A stretch of DNA of 64,000 bases from Flavobacterium caseinilyticum (GCF_004349085.1 NZ_SMFM01000011.1:22685-86684), one strand, 5' to 3'; shown: positions 19,476-30,778, counted from the stretch's first letter. Translations and numbers: made by a program. Notes: generated by a model not told the origin, from the sequence alone.

Positions 19476-19505
19476 GAAAAAGACTGCAAAGCTGCAGTCT
19501 TCTCT
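19476..19505 (-). terminator. Terminator of mdh
   Basis: A perfect 9-bp stem (19480-19488 with 19493-19501) followed on the minus strand by T-rich sequence (A-run 19476-19480). Confidence 0.75.
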
Positions 19506-19522
19506 TTTTTATATATAAATTT

Positions 19523-20458
19523 TTATACCAAAATCGATTTTAAAGCGTCATTCATTTGTCTAACTGCATCTGCACTTTTAGAAAATAAGGCTTTTTCTGC
19601 ATCGTTTAGTTTAATGTCAAGAATTTCTTCTACTCCATTTTTACCAATAATACATGGAACACCAATACAGATATCATTTTGTCCATATTCTCCTTCAACA
19701 AAAACAGAACAAGCAATCATTTTCTTTTGATCATTCAAAATACTGTCCACCAAGAAAGCAACTGAAGCTCCCGGAGCATACCAAGCTGATGTTCCAAGAA
19801 GGCCTGTAAGTGTAGCTCCACCTACCATAGTATCAGCAGCTACTTTTTGCAATTCTTCCTCTGATAAAAATTGAGAAACCGGAATTCCGTTATAAGAAGC
19901 CAATCTTGTCAAAGGAATCATAGTGGTATCACCATGTCCACCGATAACCATTGCTGAAATATCATTAGCTGGTTTGTCTAAAGCCAAAGACAAATACGTT
20001 CTAAAACGAGAGCTGTCTAATGCTCCACCCATACCAATAATTCTGTTTTTTGGCAATCCGGTAGATTTTAATGCCAAATAAGTCATGGTGTCCATTGGAT
20101 TGGAAACTACCACTATAATCGTATCAGGTGAATGCTTTAATACATTTTCAGCAACAGTTTTCACAATTCCTGCATTTATACCTATCAATTCTTCACGAGT
20201 CATTCCTGGTTTTCTTGGAATACCTGATGTAATTACCACTACATCACTCCCTGCTGTTTTAGAATAATCATTGGTAACGCCTGATACTTTAGTATTAAAA
20301 CCTGTGTTTGTAGCACATTGCATGATATCTAGTGCTTTACCTTCAGCAAAACCTTCTCTGATATCCAATAATACTACCTCACTTGCAATCCCTCTATAAG
20401 AAATTACATCCGCACATGTTGCTCCTACATTTCCTGCTCCTACAATGGTAACTTTCAT
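19523..20458 (-). CDS. mdh: Malate dehydrogenase
   Basis: The 311-residue cytoplasmic NAD-dependent enzyme interconverts malate and oxaloacetate in the TCA cycle. It is the LDH-like type: glycine-rich nucleotide motif VGAGNVGATCA, LDIREG with the NAD-selecting Asp, substrate-binding arginines in IPRKPGMTREEL and in DSSRFRTYL, and the catalytic His in GGHGDT. The length fits. It follows gyrB on the same strand after 86 bases, which contain a short tandem repeat. Confidence 0.97.
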   Translation of the reverse strand: MKVTIVGAGNVGATCADVISYRGIASEVVLLDIREGFAEGKALDIMQCATNTGFNTKVSGVTNDYSKTAGSDVVVITSGIPRKPGMTREELIGINAGIVKTVAENVLKHSPDTIIVVVSNPMDTMTYLALKSTGLPKNRIIGMGGALDSSRFRTYLSLALDKPANDISAMVIGGHGDTTMIPLTRLASYNGIPVSQFLSEEELQKVAADTMVGGATLTGLLGTSAWYAPGASVAFLVDSILNDQKKMIACSVFVEGEYGQNDICIGVPCIIGKNGVEEILDIKLNDAEKALFSKSADAVRQMNDALKSILV

Positions 20459-20470
20459 ATTTTAAAATTT

Positions 20471-20502
20471 ATTCGGTTATTTGTTAATTCGGTTATTTGT
20501 TA
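20471..20502. repeat. Tandem 16-bp duplication between mdh and gyrB
   Basis: ATTCGGTTATTTGTTA occurs twice in direct succession (20471-20486 and 20487-20502), followed by a partial third copy. No function is evident. Confidence 0.85.
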
Positions 20503-20544
20503 ATCTGTTACTATTTTCTAAATAAAAAAGAATGATCAATCCAG

Positions 20545-22584
<2,040 letters not shown>

Positions 22585-22609
22585 TTATTAACATTTGTTC
22601 ATATAATTA

Positions 22610-22639
22610 CAAAAAAACGCTCTCAAAATTGAGAGCGTT
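22610..22639 (-). terminator. Terminator of the first asnB
   Basis: An 11-bp stem (22616-22626 with 22629-22639) reading AACGCTCTCAA / TTGAGAGCGTT, with a T-run on the minus strand. Its arms almost equal those of the terminator behind the second asparagine synthetase (26462-26487). Confidence 0.85.
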
Positions 22640-22669
22640 CTTCATTTATAAAAAATTCAAATTTTTGTT

Positions 22670-24286
22670 TCAAATTACAACTCCTGTTTTGGCAATTTGA
22701 GTATCTGCCCGAACGTGAGCTGCATTAGCTCTTCCGCTTGGATCTAGGTTCTCTTGCCATTTTGGAATCCATTTCCTAACTGTTTGCGCGGCACTTATTT
22801 GCGGATAATATTTATTAAATATCGACCTATAAAAATAGGCTTCTTTGGTTGTAGGAGAATTGTATGGGAATTCGGCTGCAGCTCCGGCTAATTGCTCGTC
22901 CGTAACTTGCGTTGCACAATATTCAATCAATTGATCGATCCAATTGTATCCTACTCCATCCGAAAACTGTTCTTTTTGTCTCCATAAAACTTCTTGTGGA
23001 AGATATGGATTGTCCGGAGTATCAAACGCTTTTCTTAGAATGTATTTTTCTTTTCCATCGTATGTTTTAGGCATTTTTTCTTCTGCTTTGATGCGAATTG
23101 ACACATCCAAGAACGCTTTATCCAAAAACGGAACTCTAGTCTCTAAACCATGCGCCATCGTTGATTTATCGGCTCTTAACAAATCGGCAGTGAATAATTT
23201 CTGCACTCTTTCGATTGTTTCTTTCTGGAAATCTTCCGCTGAAGGCGCATTTCTAAAATACAAATATCCACCAAAGATTTCATCAGCTCCTTCACCTGAA
23301 AGCACTACTTTTACACCCAAATCCGTAATCGCTTTCGACAAGAAATACATTGGCGTACTTGCTCGCACCGAAGTCACGTCATACGTTTCTAAATGCCAAA
23401 TTAGTTTCTCTAAAATTTCAATTCCTTCTTCGACAGTAAAATGAATTTCATGATGCTCTGTTCCTAAATACTCCGCAACTTTTCTGGCTGCCGCAGCATC
23501 TGGCGCATCAGCATTTAAACCAATTGAAAATGATTGTAATTTATTGCCGGTTTCTGCCAATAATCGCGAAGCAATTGCTGAAGTCAATGAAGAATCTAAT
23601 CCTCCAGAAAGTAACACACCAATAGGCACATCGCTCATTAATCGTTTACGAGTCGCTTCGGTCAACGTTTCTCTGATTAACTCCAAATCTAATTCTTGGT
23701 CGGCTTTCAAATAATCTTCATATTCCGGTTTGTAATATTTTACAAAACCAGTTTTTGCAGTGTAATAATGTCCTGGAGGAAAAGTAGAAAATGTTTTACA
23801 TTGATCCGCGATAGGTTTCATTTCAGAGGAGAAATAGATTCTTCCTCTTTCATCCAAACCATAATATAGCGGTTTCACTCCCATTGGGTCTCTACCGGCA
23901 ATAAAGTCATCACCATCCACAACCACAAAAGCCCAATCTCCGTCCAGCATATTGCAAAAATCGTATCCAAACTCTTCATACAAATGCACAATAACTTCAG
24001 AATCTGATTTTGTTCTAAAAGTATGATCTTTCAAAACACCATCTCTTAATTCCTGATGATTGTATATTTCGCCATTATGAACCATATAAGCCGTTTTCGT
24101 GCCTTGTATCGGTTGTTTTCCGGAATGCAAATCAATTATCGATAGCCTTTCATGACTTAGAATATGCCCTTTTTCAGTAACATGCAAATCACTTTCATCC
24201 GGACCACGATGCGTCATTCTTTTTGAAAGTTCTCCAAACAGTTGTTCTTCTTTTCCTCTCCCGATAATGGCTAATATTCCGCACAT
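22670..24286 (-). CDS. asnB: Asparagine synthase B (glutamine-hydrolysing), copy 1
   Basis: The 538-residue cytoplasmic enzyme makes asparagine from aspartate, glutamine and ATP. Cys2 (MCGILAII) is the glutaminase nucleophile. The N-terminal domain continues with RMTHRGPDESD, LSIIDLHSGKQPI and NGEIYNHQELR. The synthetase domain has the PP-loop SGGLDSS and GEGADEIFGGYLYF. Length and motifs fit E. coli-type AsnB. A paralog lies about 2.2 kb away on the same strand (26516-28192). The two differ at many positions, so the duplication is not recent. Confidence 0.95.
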   Translation of the reverse strand: MCGILAIIGRGKEEQLFGELSKRMTHRGPDESDLHVTEKGHILSHERLSIIDLHSGKQPIQGTKTAYMVHNGEIYNHQELRDGVLKDHTFRTKSDSEVIVHLYEEFGYDFCNMLDGDWAFVVVDGDDFIAGRDPMGVKPLYYGLDERGRIYFSSEMKPIADQCKTFSTFPPGHYYTAKTGFVKYYKPEYEDYLKADQELDLELIRETLTEATRKRLMSDVPIGVLLSGGLDSSLTSAIASRLLAETGNKLQSFSIGLNADAPDAAAARKVAEYLGTEHHEIHFTVEEGIEILEKLIWHLETYDVTSVRASTPMYFLSKAITDLGVKVVLSGEGADEIFGGYLYFRNAPSAEDFQKETIERVQKLFTADLLRADKSTMAHGLETRVPFLDKAFLDVSIRIKAEEKMPKTYDGKEKYILRKAFDTPDNPYLPQEVLWRQKEQFSDGVGYNWIDQLIEYCATQVTDEQLAGAAAEFPYNSPTTKEAYFYRSIFNKYYPQISAAQTVRKWIPKWQENLDPSGRANAAHVRADTQIAKTGVVI

Positions 24287-24323
24287 AAGTCTGTATTTTT
24301 ATTTTTTTCCAATTCTAAGTCGA

Positions 24324-24353
24324 CAAATATGCAATAGCAGTTACAAACACAAA
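24324..24353 (-). promoter_or_regulatory. Candidate promoter of the first asnB
   Basis: On the minus strand TTTG (24353-24350), 18 bases, then CATATTTG (24331-24324), one mismatch from TAnnTTTG. It lies about 40 bases before the ATG. Confidence 0.5.
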
Positions 24354-24494
24354 ACATAATTAATGTATTTAGTTACTATTTAAAACAAAAAAATGAATTT
24401 TATCTTAAAAATGTAATTCAAATACCAATAAATTAAAATATTCTATTACAACTGTAAATTATCGCTATGTTAGAAAATAAAAAGCTTTAATTTT

Positions 24495-24659
24495 AAACAT
24501 ATAAGTCATGTAAGTTTAAAAAAGTCAGTTTCTCAAATTGTAATTAAAAGGAAAAATAAGTTAAAAAAGTTCTTCGCAAGACTATGTGACTTTACTTAAA
24601 TGAACTTTTAGTTTTATTTGATTTTATTCAAATTAAAAACTTATATGACTCATATGTTT
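24495..24659. repeat. Intergenic element with 23-bp terminal inverted repeats
   Basis: The 443-base gap between the amidohydrolase and asnB genes (24287-24729) has no gene. 24495-24517 and 24637-24659 are inverted repeats matching at 21 of 23 positions. Inside, 24563-24572 and 24602-24611 are again complementary, so the segment could fold into one long imperfect hairpin with its tip near 24575-24600. It may be a decayed MITE-like element, an untranslated RNA or a weak terminator region; no target-site duplication was recognised. Confidence 0.55.
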
Positions 24660-24729
24660 TAACAATGTATTCTACAAAATGCTATTATTTGCAGAATTAA
24701 TCGTAAATTATAAAAGGCTGACAATTCAA

Positions 24730-26355
24730 TTATTTTACTTTCTTCCCCTTTAAATAGGTGTTGGTAGGTTTCATTTTCACTATTTTATTTTCTTCCACTT
24801 TCATTAAATCCTGATCAAAAATTACAAAATCAGCCCATTTCCCCACTTCCAAACTTCCTTTCTCTTTTTCTTCGAAATTAGAAAAAGCAGCCCAAATGGT
24901 CATTCCTTTTAAAGTTTCGGCTCTGGTTAATGCATTTTCCATTTGGAAACCGCCTTTCGGATATTCCTTACTGTCTTTCCTGGCTACAGCCGCATGAAAA
25001 GTTAACATCGGATTGACTTCTTCCACAGGAAAATCAGTTCCAAGAGCTACCATTCCCGCTTTTTGAAGTAATTTTTTATAAGCATACGCATTTTTAAGCC
25101 TTTCTTTCCCCAACCTATCTTCAGCCCAATACATATCAGATGTGGCATGTGTAGGTTGAACCGAAGGAATAATTCCAAATTTAAAATAATCAAAATCTTG
25201 TTCACGCAAAACTTGTGCATGCTCAATTTTCCATCTTCTGTCTTTTGTACCGGTCAAAACATCTTCGTAAATTTTCAAAATCACCGTATTTGCCGAATCG
25301 CCAATAGCATGCGTATTCAACTGAAATTTTGAAGCTGCAATCTGCTTAGCAACATCGCTTAATCCAGAAATTGGTGCCAACAAAGCACCGTATTGGCCTG
25401 GCTTGTCAGAATACGGTTTGTGCATACAAGCACCACGAGAACCCAAAGCGCCATCGCCATACATTTTAAAGGAACGCACATTTAAATTATCCGTTTTATA
25501 AATTCCTTTTTTTAGGTATAAATCAATATTTTTCTGATTTGCCGTAATCATAGCGTACACATTAAGCTTCATCACTTTTGCTTTTTGCAAGCTGTCCATC
25601 AAATGAATAATGTCCGGATCCAATCCTGCATCATTTACCGTTGTCAATCCATAATCAAACATCACTTTTTCAGCATCTAGCAACGCGTCAATTTGTATTT
25701 TACGAGTTGGTTTTGGAATTATTTTAAACACTAATTCCATCGGATTGTCAACTAAAATTCCTGTCGGTTGCCCGTTTTCGATTTCAATCTGACCACCATC
25801 TGCTTTTGTATCTTTAGTGATTCCTGCTAATTTCAACACTTTACTATTAACGATAATCGCATGACCGTCAACTCTGTTTAATACAACTGGAATATCTGGA
25901 AATGCAGCATCTAAATCTTCTTTTGTAGGATACTTTTTTACTTTCCAATCGTTTTGATCCCAACCATTACCCACAATAAACGTTGGATTTTTATCTTTTT
26001 GAAAAGCCTTTAAGCGGGTTATTATTTCGTCCATACTTTTAGTACCGCGTAAATCCGCTTCCTGTAAACTTAAACCATAACTGTAAAAATGGCAATGTGC
26101 GTCAATTAATCCCGGGTAAATGAATTTCCCCTCTGCATCTATTGTATTCTTGGATTCATATAGATTTGAAATTTCACTATTAGTACCAATAGCCACAATT
26201 TTCCCCTTATCAATTGCCATAGCCGAAGCCGTTCCAAAAGAGTTATCTACCGAGTAGATAGTTGCATCGGTAACAATAGTATCAACGCTAACTTTATCTT
26301 TTTGATTACAGGAAATCAACAAAAACAAAGCAAGAAATAAAGTAATAGATCTCAT
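24730..26355 (-). CDS. Amidohydrolase family lipoprotein (YtcJ-like)
   Basis: The protein has about 541 residues. The ATG at 26355 gives a lipoprotein signal peptide with lipobox LLISC (Cys about residue 16), so it is probably membrane-anchored outside the cytoplasm. It is an amidohydrolase of the YtcJ/NfdA-like group: strand 1 metal site DAHCHFYSYG, a long insert, NTHAIGDSAN with a metal His, KIEHAQVL, and LGTDFPVEEVNP with the catalytic Asp. The substrate is unknown; relatives act on N-acyl or amide compounds. It lies between two asparagine synthetase genes, but terminators on both sides argue against a shared transcript. Confidence 0.9.
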   Translation of the reverse strand: MRSITLFLALFLLISCNQKDKVSVDTIVTDATIYSVDNSFGTASAMAIDKGKIVAIGTNSEISNLYESKNTIDAEGKFIYPGLIDAHCHFYSYGLSLQEADLRGTKSMDEIITRLKAFQKDKNPTFIVGNGWDQNDWKVKKYPTKEDLDAAFPDIPVVLNRVDGHAIIVNSKVLKLAGITKDTKADGGQIEIENGQPTGILVDNPMELVFKIIPKPTRKIQIDALLDAEKVMFDYGLTTVNDAGLDPDIIHLMDSLQKAKVMKLNVYAMITANQKNIDLYLKKGIYKTDNLNVRSFKMYGDGALGSRGACMHKPYSDKPGQYGALLAPISGLSDVAKQIAASKFQLNTHAIGDSANTVILKIYEDVLTGTKDRRWKIEHAQVLREQDFDYFKFGIIPSVQPTHATSDMYWAEDRLGKERLKNAYAYKKLLQKAGMVALGTDFPVEEVNPMLTFHAAVARKDSKEYPKGGFQMENALTRAETLKGMTIWAAFSNFEEKEKGSLEVGKWADFVIFDQDLMKVEENKIVKMKPTNTYLKGKKVK

Positions 26356-26455
26356 AATAAACATTTTAGTTGGGCTAATATAAAAAACTGCAGCCAATTA
26401 TTTTAACCAAAGGAGAATTAAAAGAAATTTTTGAATTCTTAACTTAATTATTCCC

Positions 26456-26487
26456 ATAAAAAAACGCTCTCGAAAAGGAGAGCGTTT
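26456..26487 (-). terminator. Terminator of the second asparagine synthetase
   Basis: A perfect 10-bp stem (26462-26471 with 26478-26487), arms AAACGCTCTC and GAGAGCGTTT, with a T-run on the minus strand. Confidence 0.85.
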
Positions 26488-26515
26488 GTCTATTTGTAAA
26501 ATCTTAATTAATTGT

Positions 26516-28192
26516 TTATGCCTTTGCATACGCATCATCATGCACGCTAGCTACTGCTCTTCCGGATGGATCATTCATGTTCTTGAATGCTTCATCCCAT
26601 TCCAATGCAATTTTTGTACTACACGCAACGCTTGCTTCTTGTGGAACACACAAAGCAGCGGCATCACTTGGAAAATGCTCATGAAAAATAGAACGGTAAT
26701 AATACTCCTCTTTTGAAGTTGGTGTTTGTAAAGGGAACTTGTATTTAGCATTTGCTAATTGTTCATCCGAAATTTCAACAGCAACAACCTCTTTCAAAGT
26801 ATCAATCCAGCCGTATCCTACACCATCACTGAATTGTTCTTTTTGTCTCCAAGCAACACTTGGCGGCAACATTTCTTCAAAAGCTTTACGAACTACCCAT
26901 TTTTCCATTGGATGTTCTGCATTGATCATTTTATCTTGTGGATTAACGCGCATCGCCACATCCATAAATTCTTTATCTAAAAACGGCACACGACCTTCAA
27001 TTCCCCATGCGGCTAAACTTTTGTTGGCACGCAAACAGTCATACATGTGCAATTTACCTAATTTACGTACGTTTTCTTCGTGGAATTCTCTTGCGTTTGG
27101 CGCTTTGTGGAAATACAAATATCCTCCAAAAAGCTCATCCGCTCCTTCACCTGACAACACCATTTTGATACCCATAGATTTAATAACTCTCGCCATTAAC
27201 CACATTGGTGTTGATGCTCTAATTGTCGTTACATCATAGGTTTCTAAGTTGTAAATTACATCTTTAACCGCATCCAAACCTTCTTGAATAGTGAATTTAA
27301 TTTCGTGGTGAATCGTTCCAATATGATCCGCCACGATTTGAGCTGCCGCTAAATCTGGAGAACCTTCTAATCCTACAGAAAACGAGTGTAATTGAGGATA
27401 CCATGCATCAGCAACATCTCCAGATTCAATACGTTTTTGCGCATATTTTTTGGCTACAGCCGAAGTAATAGACGAATCTAACCCTCCAGAAAGCAATACT
27501 CCATAAGGCACATCACTCATCAACTGTCTGTGAACCGCAGCTTCTAAAGCCACTTTAATTTCGTCAATGCTGGTTACGTTGTCTTTAACGGCATCGTAAT
27601 CTGTCCATTCTCTTTTATACCATTGTACAAATTCGCCATCTTTGCTAGTCATATAATGTCCCGGAGGAAACAATTGGATTTTGGTACAATATCCTTCTAA
27701 TGCTTTCAATTCTGAAGCTACATAAAAAGTTCCGTGCTCATCCCAACCAATGTATAATGGAATAATTCCCATGTGATCACGAGCAACAAAATACTCATCT
27801 TTTTCTACATCATAAATCGCAAATCCAAATATTCCGTTCATTTCATCTATAAAATGAGGTCCCTTTTCTTTGTATAGTGCCAGAATTACTTCGCAGTCAC
27901 TTTCTGTTTGAAAGTTGTATTTCCCTTCAAATTGTTTGCGTAATTCTCTGTGGTTATAGATTTCACCATTTGCAGCCAAAATCAGTTGTTTATCCTCGCT
28001 GAACAAAGGTTGTTTCCCTGAAGCCGGATCTACAATTGCCAGACGTTCGTGAGACATAATCGCTTTTTCATTACTAAAAATTCCACTCCAGTCCGGTCCA
28101 CGATGACGGATAATTTTAGACATTTCTAATACTTGCGGTCTTAAAACTTCCGCTTTTTGTTTTAAATCAAAGGCACATACTATTCCGCACAT
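26516..28192 (-). CDS. asnB: Asparagine synthase B, copy 2
   Basis: The 558-residue glutamine-dependent asparagine synthetase is closest to E. coli AsnB in its motifs: Cys2 nucleophile (MCGIVCAFDLKQ), KIIRHRGPDWSG, NGEIYNHRELRKQF, PP-loop SGGLDSS, GEGADELFGGYLYF, and a C-terminal NDPSGRAVASVH. All catalytic residues seem present. It differs from copy 1 by longer loops, for example around residues 240-250. A strong inverted repeat upstream (28263-28310) suggests its expression is regulated separately. Confidence 0.95.
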   Translation of the reverse strand: MCGIVCAFDLKQKAEVLRPQVLEMSKIIRHRGPDWSGIFSNEKAIMSHERLAIVDPASGKQPLFSEDKQLILAANGEIYNHRELRKQFEGKYNFQTESDCEVILALYKEKGPHFIDEMNGIFGFAIYDVEKDEYFVARDHMGIIPLYIGWDEHGTFYVASELKALEGYCTKIQLFPPGHYMTSKDGEFVQWYKREWTDYDAVKDNVTSIDEIKVALEAAVHRQLMSDVPYGVLLSGGLDSSITSAVAKKYAQKRIESGDVADAWYPQLHSFSVGLEGSPDLAAAQIVADHIGTIHHEIKFTIQEGLDAVKDVIYNLETYDVTTIRASTPMWLMARVIKSMGIKMVLSGEGADELFGGYLYFHKAPNAREFHEENVRKLGKLHMYDCLRANKSLAAWGIEGRVPFLDKEFMDVAMRVNPQDKMINAEHPMEKWVVRKAFEEMLPPSVAWRQKEQFSDGVGYGWIDTLKEVVAVEISDEQLANAKYKFPLQTPTSKEEYYYRSIFHEHFPSDAAALCVPQEASVACSTKIALEWDEAFKNMNDPSGRAVASVHDDAYAKA

Positions 28193-28262
28193 AACTATAT
28201 ATTTTTAATGTTTTGTTTATTTTGATAGGGCAAAGATGGAGTTATAGTTTCAATCGAAAAAC

Positions 28263-28310
28263 ACAAATGCCATTTTTAGTTATAAATTATAACCAAAAAA
28301 TAGCATTTGT
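28263..28310. promoter_or_regulatory. Long inverted repeat upstream of the second asnB
   Basis: ACAAATGC at 28263 and GCATTTGT at 28303 are the ends of an imperfect 23/24-bp inverted repeat whose centre is a perfect 15-bp palindrome (GTTATAAATTATAAC, 28279-28293). It lies 70-120 bases before the asnB start, on the promoter side. It may be an operator; no T-run fitting a terminator is seen. Confidence 0.6.
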
Positions 28311-28389
28311 ATTTAAAATGTAATTAAAAGAGAATAAAAAAGGAATCGAAGTTGAGAATTGTAAAAATGGAATAAAAAGCAGACGAATT

Positions 28390-28839
28390 TTATTCAATAT
28401 TCTCCACCAAATACTTCGTTCCATTAATCTCAAAAGTAAAACCTTCTTGATTTCCCATCAATTTATTGCCCAAAGGCGATTGTGGAGATAATGCGATAAT
28501 ATTGATTCCTTCAACATTAATTTTAGGAAGCGCCACACTCAGATACAAATAGATTCCGTTGGCTTTTACCAAACTCCCTACGATAATTGTTTCGGCAACT
28601 GCAGCAGCATCAATTTTATCCAAAACTGTTTTTTGATCCAATACTTCTCTCAATTTACGATTGAGTTTTTCCTGTTCAATGTGCATCATTGATAAAGCGG
28701 TTTCATGTTTGTCTCCGGCTGAACCTTTGGCATCGTTCTTAGAATCTTCGGTAAGCGCCACAATCATGTCTTTGAAAACATCGATTCGATCCTGAACTAA
28801 TTGCACGTAATGAGTATGTATTTTTTGTTTGAAAGTCAT
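28390..28839 (-). CDS. GreA/GreB-like elongation factor family protein
   Basis: The 149-residue cytoplasmic protein has a helical N-terminus that could form a coiled coil (about 1-75, with a conserved SAGDKHETALSMMH segment). A small C-terminal domain (about 78-149) has ALSPQSPLGNKLMG, which matches the C-terminal FKBP-like domain of GreA. Full GreA has an acidic coiled-coil tip; that tip is not evident, so transcript-cleavage activity is uncertain. Homologs in Flavobacteria are often mislabelled as 3-oxoacyl-ACP synthase. It is followed downstream by the asnB region and seems monocistronic. Confidence 0.75.
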   Translation of the reverse strand: MTFKQKIHTHYVQLVQDRIDVFKDMIVALTEDSKNDAKGSAGDKHETALSMMHIEQEKLNRKLREVLDQKTVLDKIDAAAVAETIIVGSLVKANGIYLYLSVALPKINVEGINIIALSPQSPLGNKLMGNQEGFTFEINGTKYLVENIE

Positions 28840-28966
28840 TTTTAGTGAGAGGCAAAGTTATAAAGGGACAAAGAGGCAAAGGTACAAAGCAACAAATAGA
28901 CAGTATCAATTATCTGCAGAAAAAAACCGCTTTTTATCTTTGATTCTCTGCCTCTTTTGACCTTTT

Positions 28967-30778
28967 TTAAAAATCAAATTTATAATTTACTCCCAAAATG
29001 ACCTGAAGTCCCTGAACCGGATAGTTCAGCCATTTTTCATAAGATTTATTGGTAAGATTATTTCCTTTTACAAAAGCGGTTAATCGGTCATTATATTTGT
29101 AACCGACATTTGCATTTACATCAAAATATGAAGGCAAAGTAATCGGACTTACATCAATTAAATTCATGTTTGTATTCCATTCTTGATCTTTTCGCTCCCC
29201 CACATAAAACACATTGGCACCGGCAAACCATTTTGGCGTAATATTAAAATCTAAGCTTGAGCTTATTTTTACAGCTGGCAAATTCCAGGCTTCTTTCTCG
29301 AATTCAGTAGTAAAACTGCTGAAGCTACCATTGATTCCAAAAGTCACATTTTTAGAAAAATCAGCTTTTAATTCACCATAAAAATTAAATGTTTTCATAT
29401 CATCATACACCACCTGAAAGGAATTCCCATAAGCGTAGTCTTGATTACTTGTATTTTCATTATAATCATTGCTTTTAAACAAGGCTTTATTTCTCTGATT
29501 TAGATACGAACCTTTTATGTTATAACTTACATTATTAGTGATTTTCCCTTTTAAACCTGCAAAAAGATCATACTGCTGATCTGTTGGCGCAATATTTAAT
29601 GTTGGCGATAAAAATGGATTATCATCCACAAAATCCTGATATGAATTTTGCTCTAAATTCCCTTCGGCTCCGGCGTAGAACATCATCAAATCACCAACCA
29701 CTTTATAGGAAGCGGTAAATCTTGGATAGATATAAAGCGTATTCCTTTTGTTCTGATTGTTCATACTGTAAAAGAATGCTGCACCTATGTTTAGCGTCCA
29801 ATCGTCTTCCTGCATGACAAAGCTCGGTGCTATTCCAAAATTAGTGAAGCCATATTTCATCGGCTCAGAATTTGTGTTCGAATAATTCTCTTTGAAACTG
29901 CCGGCAACGTAATCAACAATTAAATCCGTTTTTACAGCACTATCCATAATATCAAATTGCACCGTTGGTTGAGCTGAAAATCTGCTCTCTGACGAATCAA
30001 AAATATCTGTAAAATGATTGAATTTCAAATTCACTTTTTCGACAATACTTTCATTGAAAGCGATATTTCCGCCTAATGAAATCGTATTATAGGATTGTTT
30101 AGGATCAATACTGCCAATCAAAACCGCTCTTTCCTGAGAGGTCAACGTATTGCCAAAATCAGTTGGAAGCCCATACCAGTTGTAAATTTGATTTTTATAT
30201 CCTAAATCCATATTCCAGGACACCGATTCTCGATTTGATCCGTACATCACATCCACTGAATTATCTAAAAAACGATTGTCTAATTCTACATTTTCGATTC
30301 CGCCTTTGGACGAATGATGACGAAACATTGCACCAACATAATCGGTATCATTAAGGTCATGGTTTACGAATAATTCTCCGATAAACGTCCCGTAATTTCC
30401 GGCACCAAATGTGGCATAATTTTTATATAAATGGCCTTGTTTTTCTTTCTCAACGCCTTCTGCCTTGCCTTTAGTTGGGCTAAATGTTGACGCCACCGGA
30501 AAAGAGAAAATAGTATATTTTACCATTTCCTTCTTAGTATTTCCTTCTTCTTCAAGCGTTGCAACTTCCTTAATTTTGAAGGCATCGGATATTTTTGGCG
30601 TATAAGGTTTTACAACATTAACAGTTTCCGTCCCGATTTGTTCTTTTTTTTGTGCAAAAGAAAATTGAAAAACTAAAAGAAACAAGATTCCCAATCCAAC
30701 CCTTCTTGACGGGAATGGCGCCGAAATTGTTACGATATTTTCTGTGAATGAATTTATGTTTAAATGTTTAAATGTCAT
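28967..30778 (-). CDS. Outer-membrane beta-barrel protein (TonB receptor-like)
   Basis: The 603-residue protein has a long N-terminus; the hydrophobic signal core is at residues 27-40 and cleavage is expected after FAQ (about residue 43). A short segment VNVVKPYTPKISDAFKI resembles the start of flavobacterial TonB receptor-like proteins. The rest is a beta-barrel with many aromatic strand ends, finishing in VNYKFDF. A normal plug domain is not visible, so uptake by TonB is doubtful; it may be a barrel partner of the TPR protein encoded upstream. Residues 19-31 of the signal region are encoded by a degenerate REP-like unit. It is the last gene of a three-gene minus-strand set. Confidence 0.82.
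   Translation of the reverse strand: MTFKHLNINSFTENIVTISAPFPSRRVGLGILFLLVFQFSFAQKKEQIGTETVNVVKPYTPKISDAFKIKEVATLEEEGNTKKEMVKYTIFSFPVASTFSPTKGKAEGVEKEKQGHLYKNYATFGAGNYGTFIGELFVNHDLNDTDYVGAMFRHHSSKGGIENVELDNRFLDNSVDVMYGSNRESVSWNMDLGYKNQIYNWYGLPTDFGNTLTSQERAVLIGSIDPKQSYNTISLGGNIAFNESIVEKVNLKFNHFTDIFDSSESRFSAQPTVQFDIMDSAVKTDLIVDYVAGSFKENYSNTNSEPMKYGFTNFGIAPSFVMQEDDWTLNIGAAFFYSMNNQNKRNTLYIYPRFTASYKVVGDLMMFYAGAEGNLEQNSYQDFVDDNPFLSPTLNIAPTDQQYDLFAGLKGKITNNVSYNIKGSYLNQRNKALFKSNDYNENTSNQDYAYGNSFQVVYDDMKTFNFYGELKADFSKNVTFGINGSFSSFTTEFEKEAWNLPAVKISSSLDFNITPKWFAGANVFYVGERKDQEWNTNMNLIDVSPITLPSYFDVNANVGYKYNDRLTAFVKGNNLTNKSYEKWLNYPVQGLQVILGVNYKFDF
30688..30724. repeat. Degenerate REP-like unit in a signal-peptide coding region
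   Basis: Between 30692 and 30722 the sequence keeps CCAACCCT on one side and GCCGA on the other at the same spacing as the intergenic copy at 53847-53873 (about 20 of 29 positions equal), but the stem has decayed. It is translated as residues 19-31 of the outer-membrane protein. Confidence 0.6.

Noticed and set aside
28853..28905. CAAAG-rich degenerate repeat before the GreA-like gene
   Set aside because: Simple-sequence, irregular period; probably low-complexity intergenic DNA without separate function.
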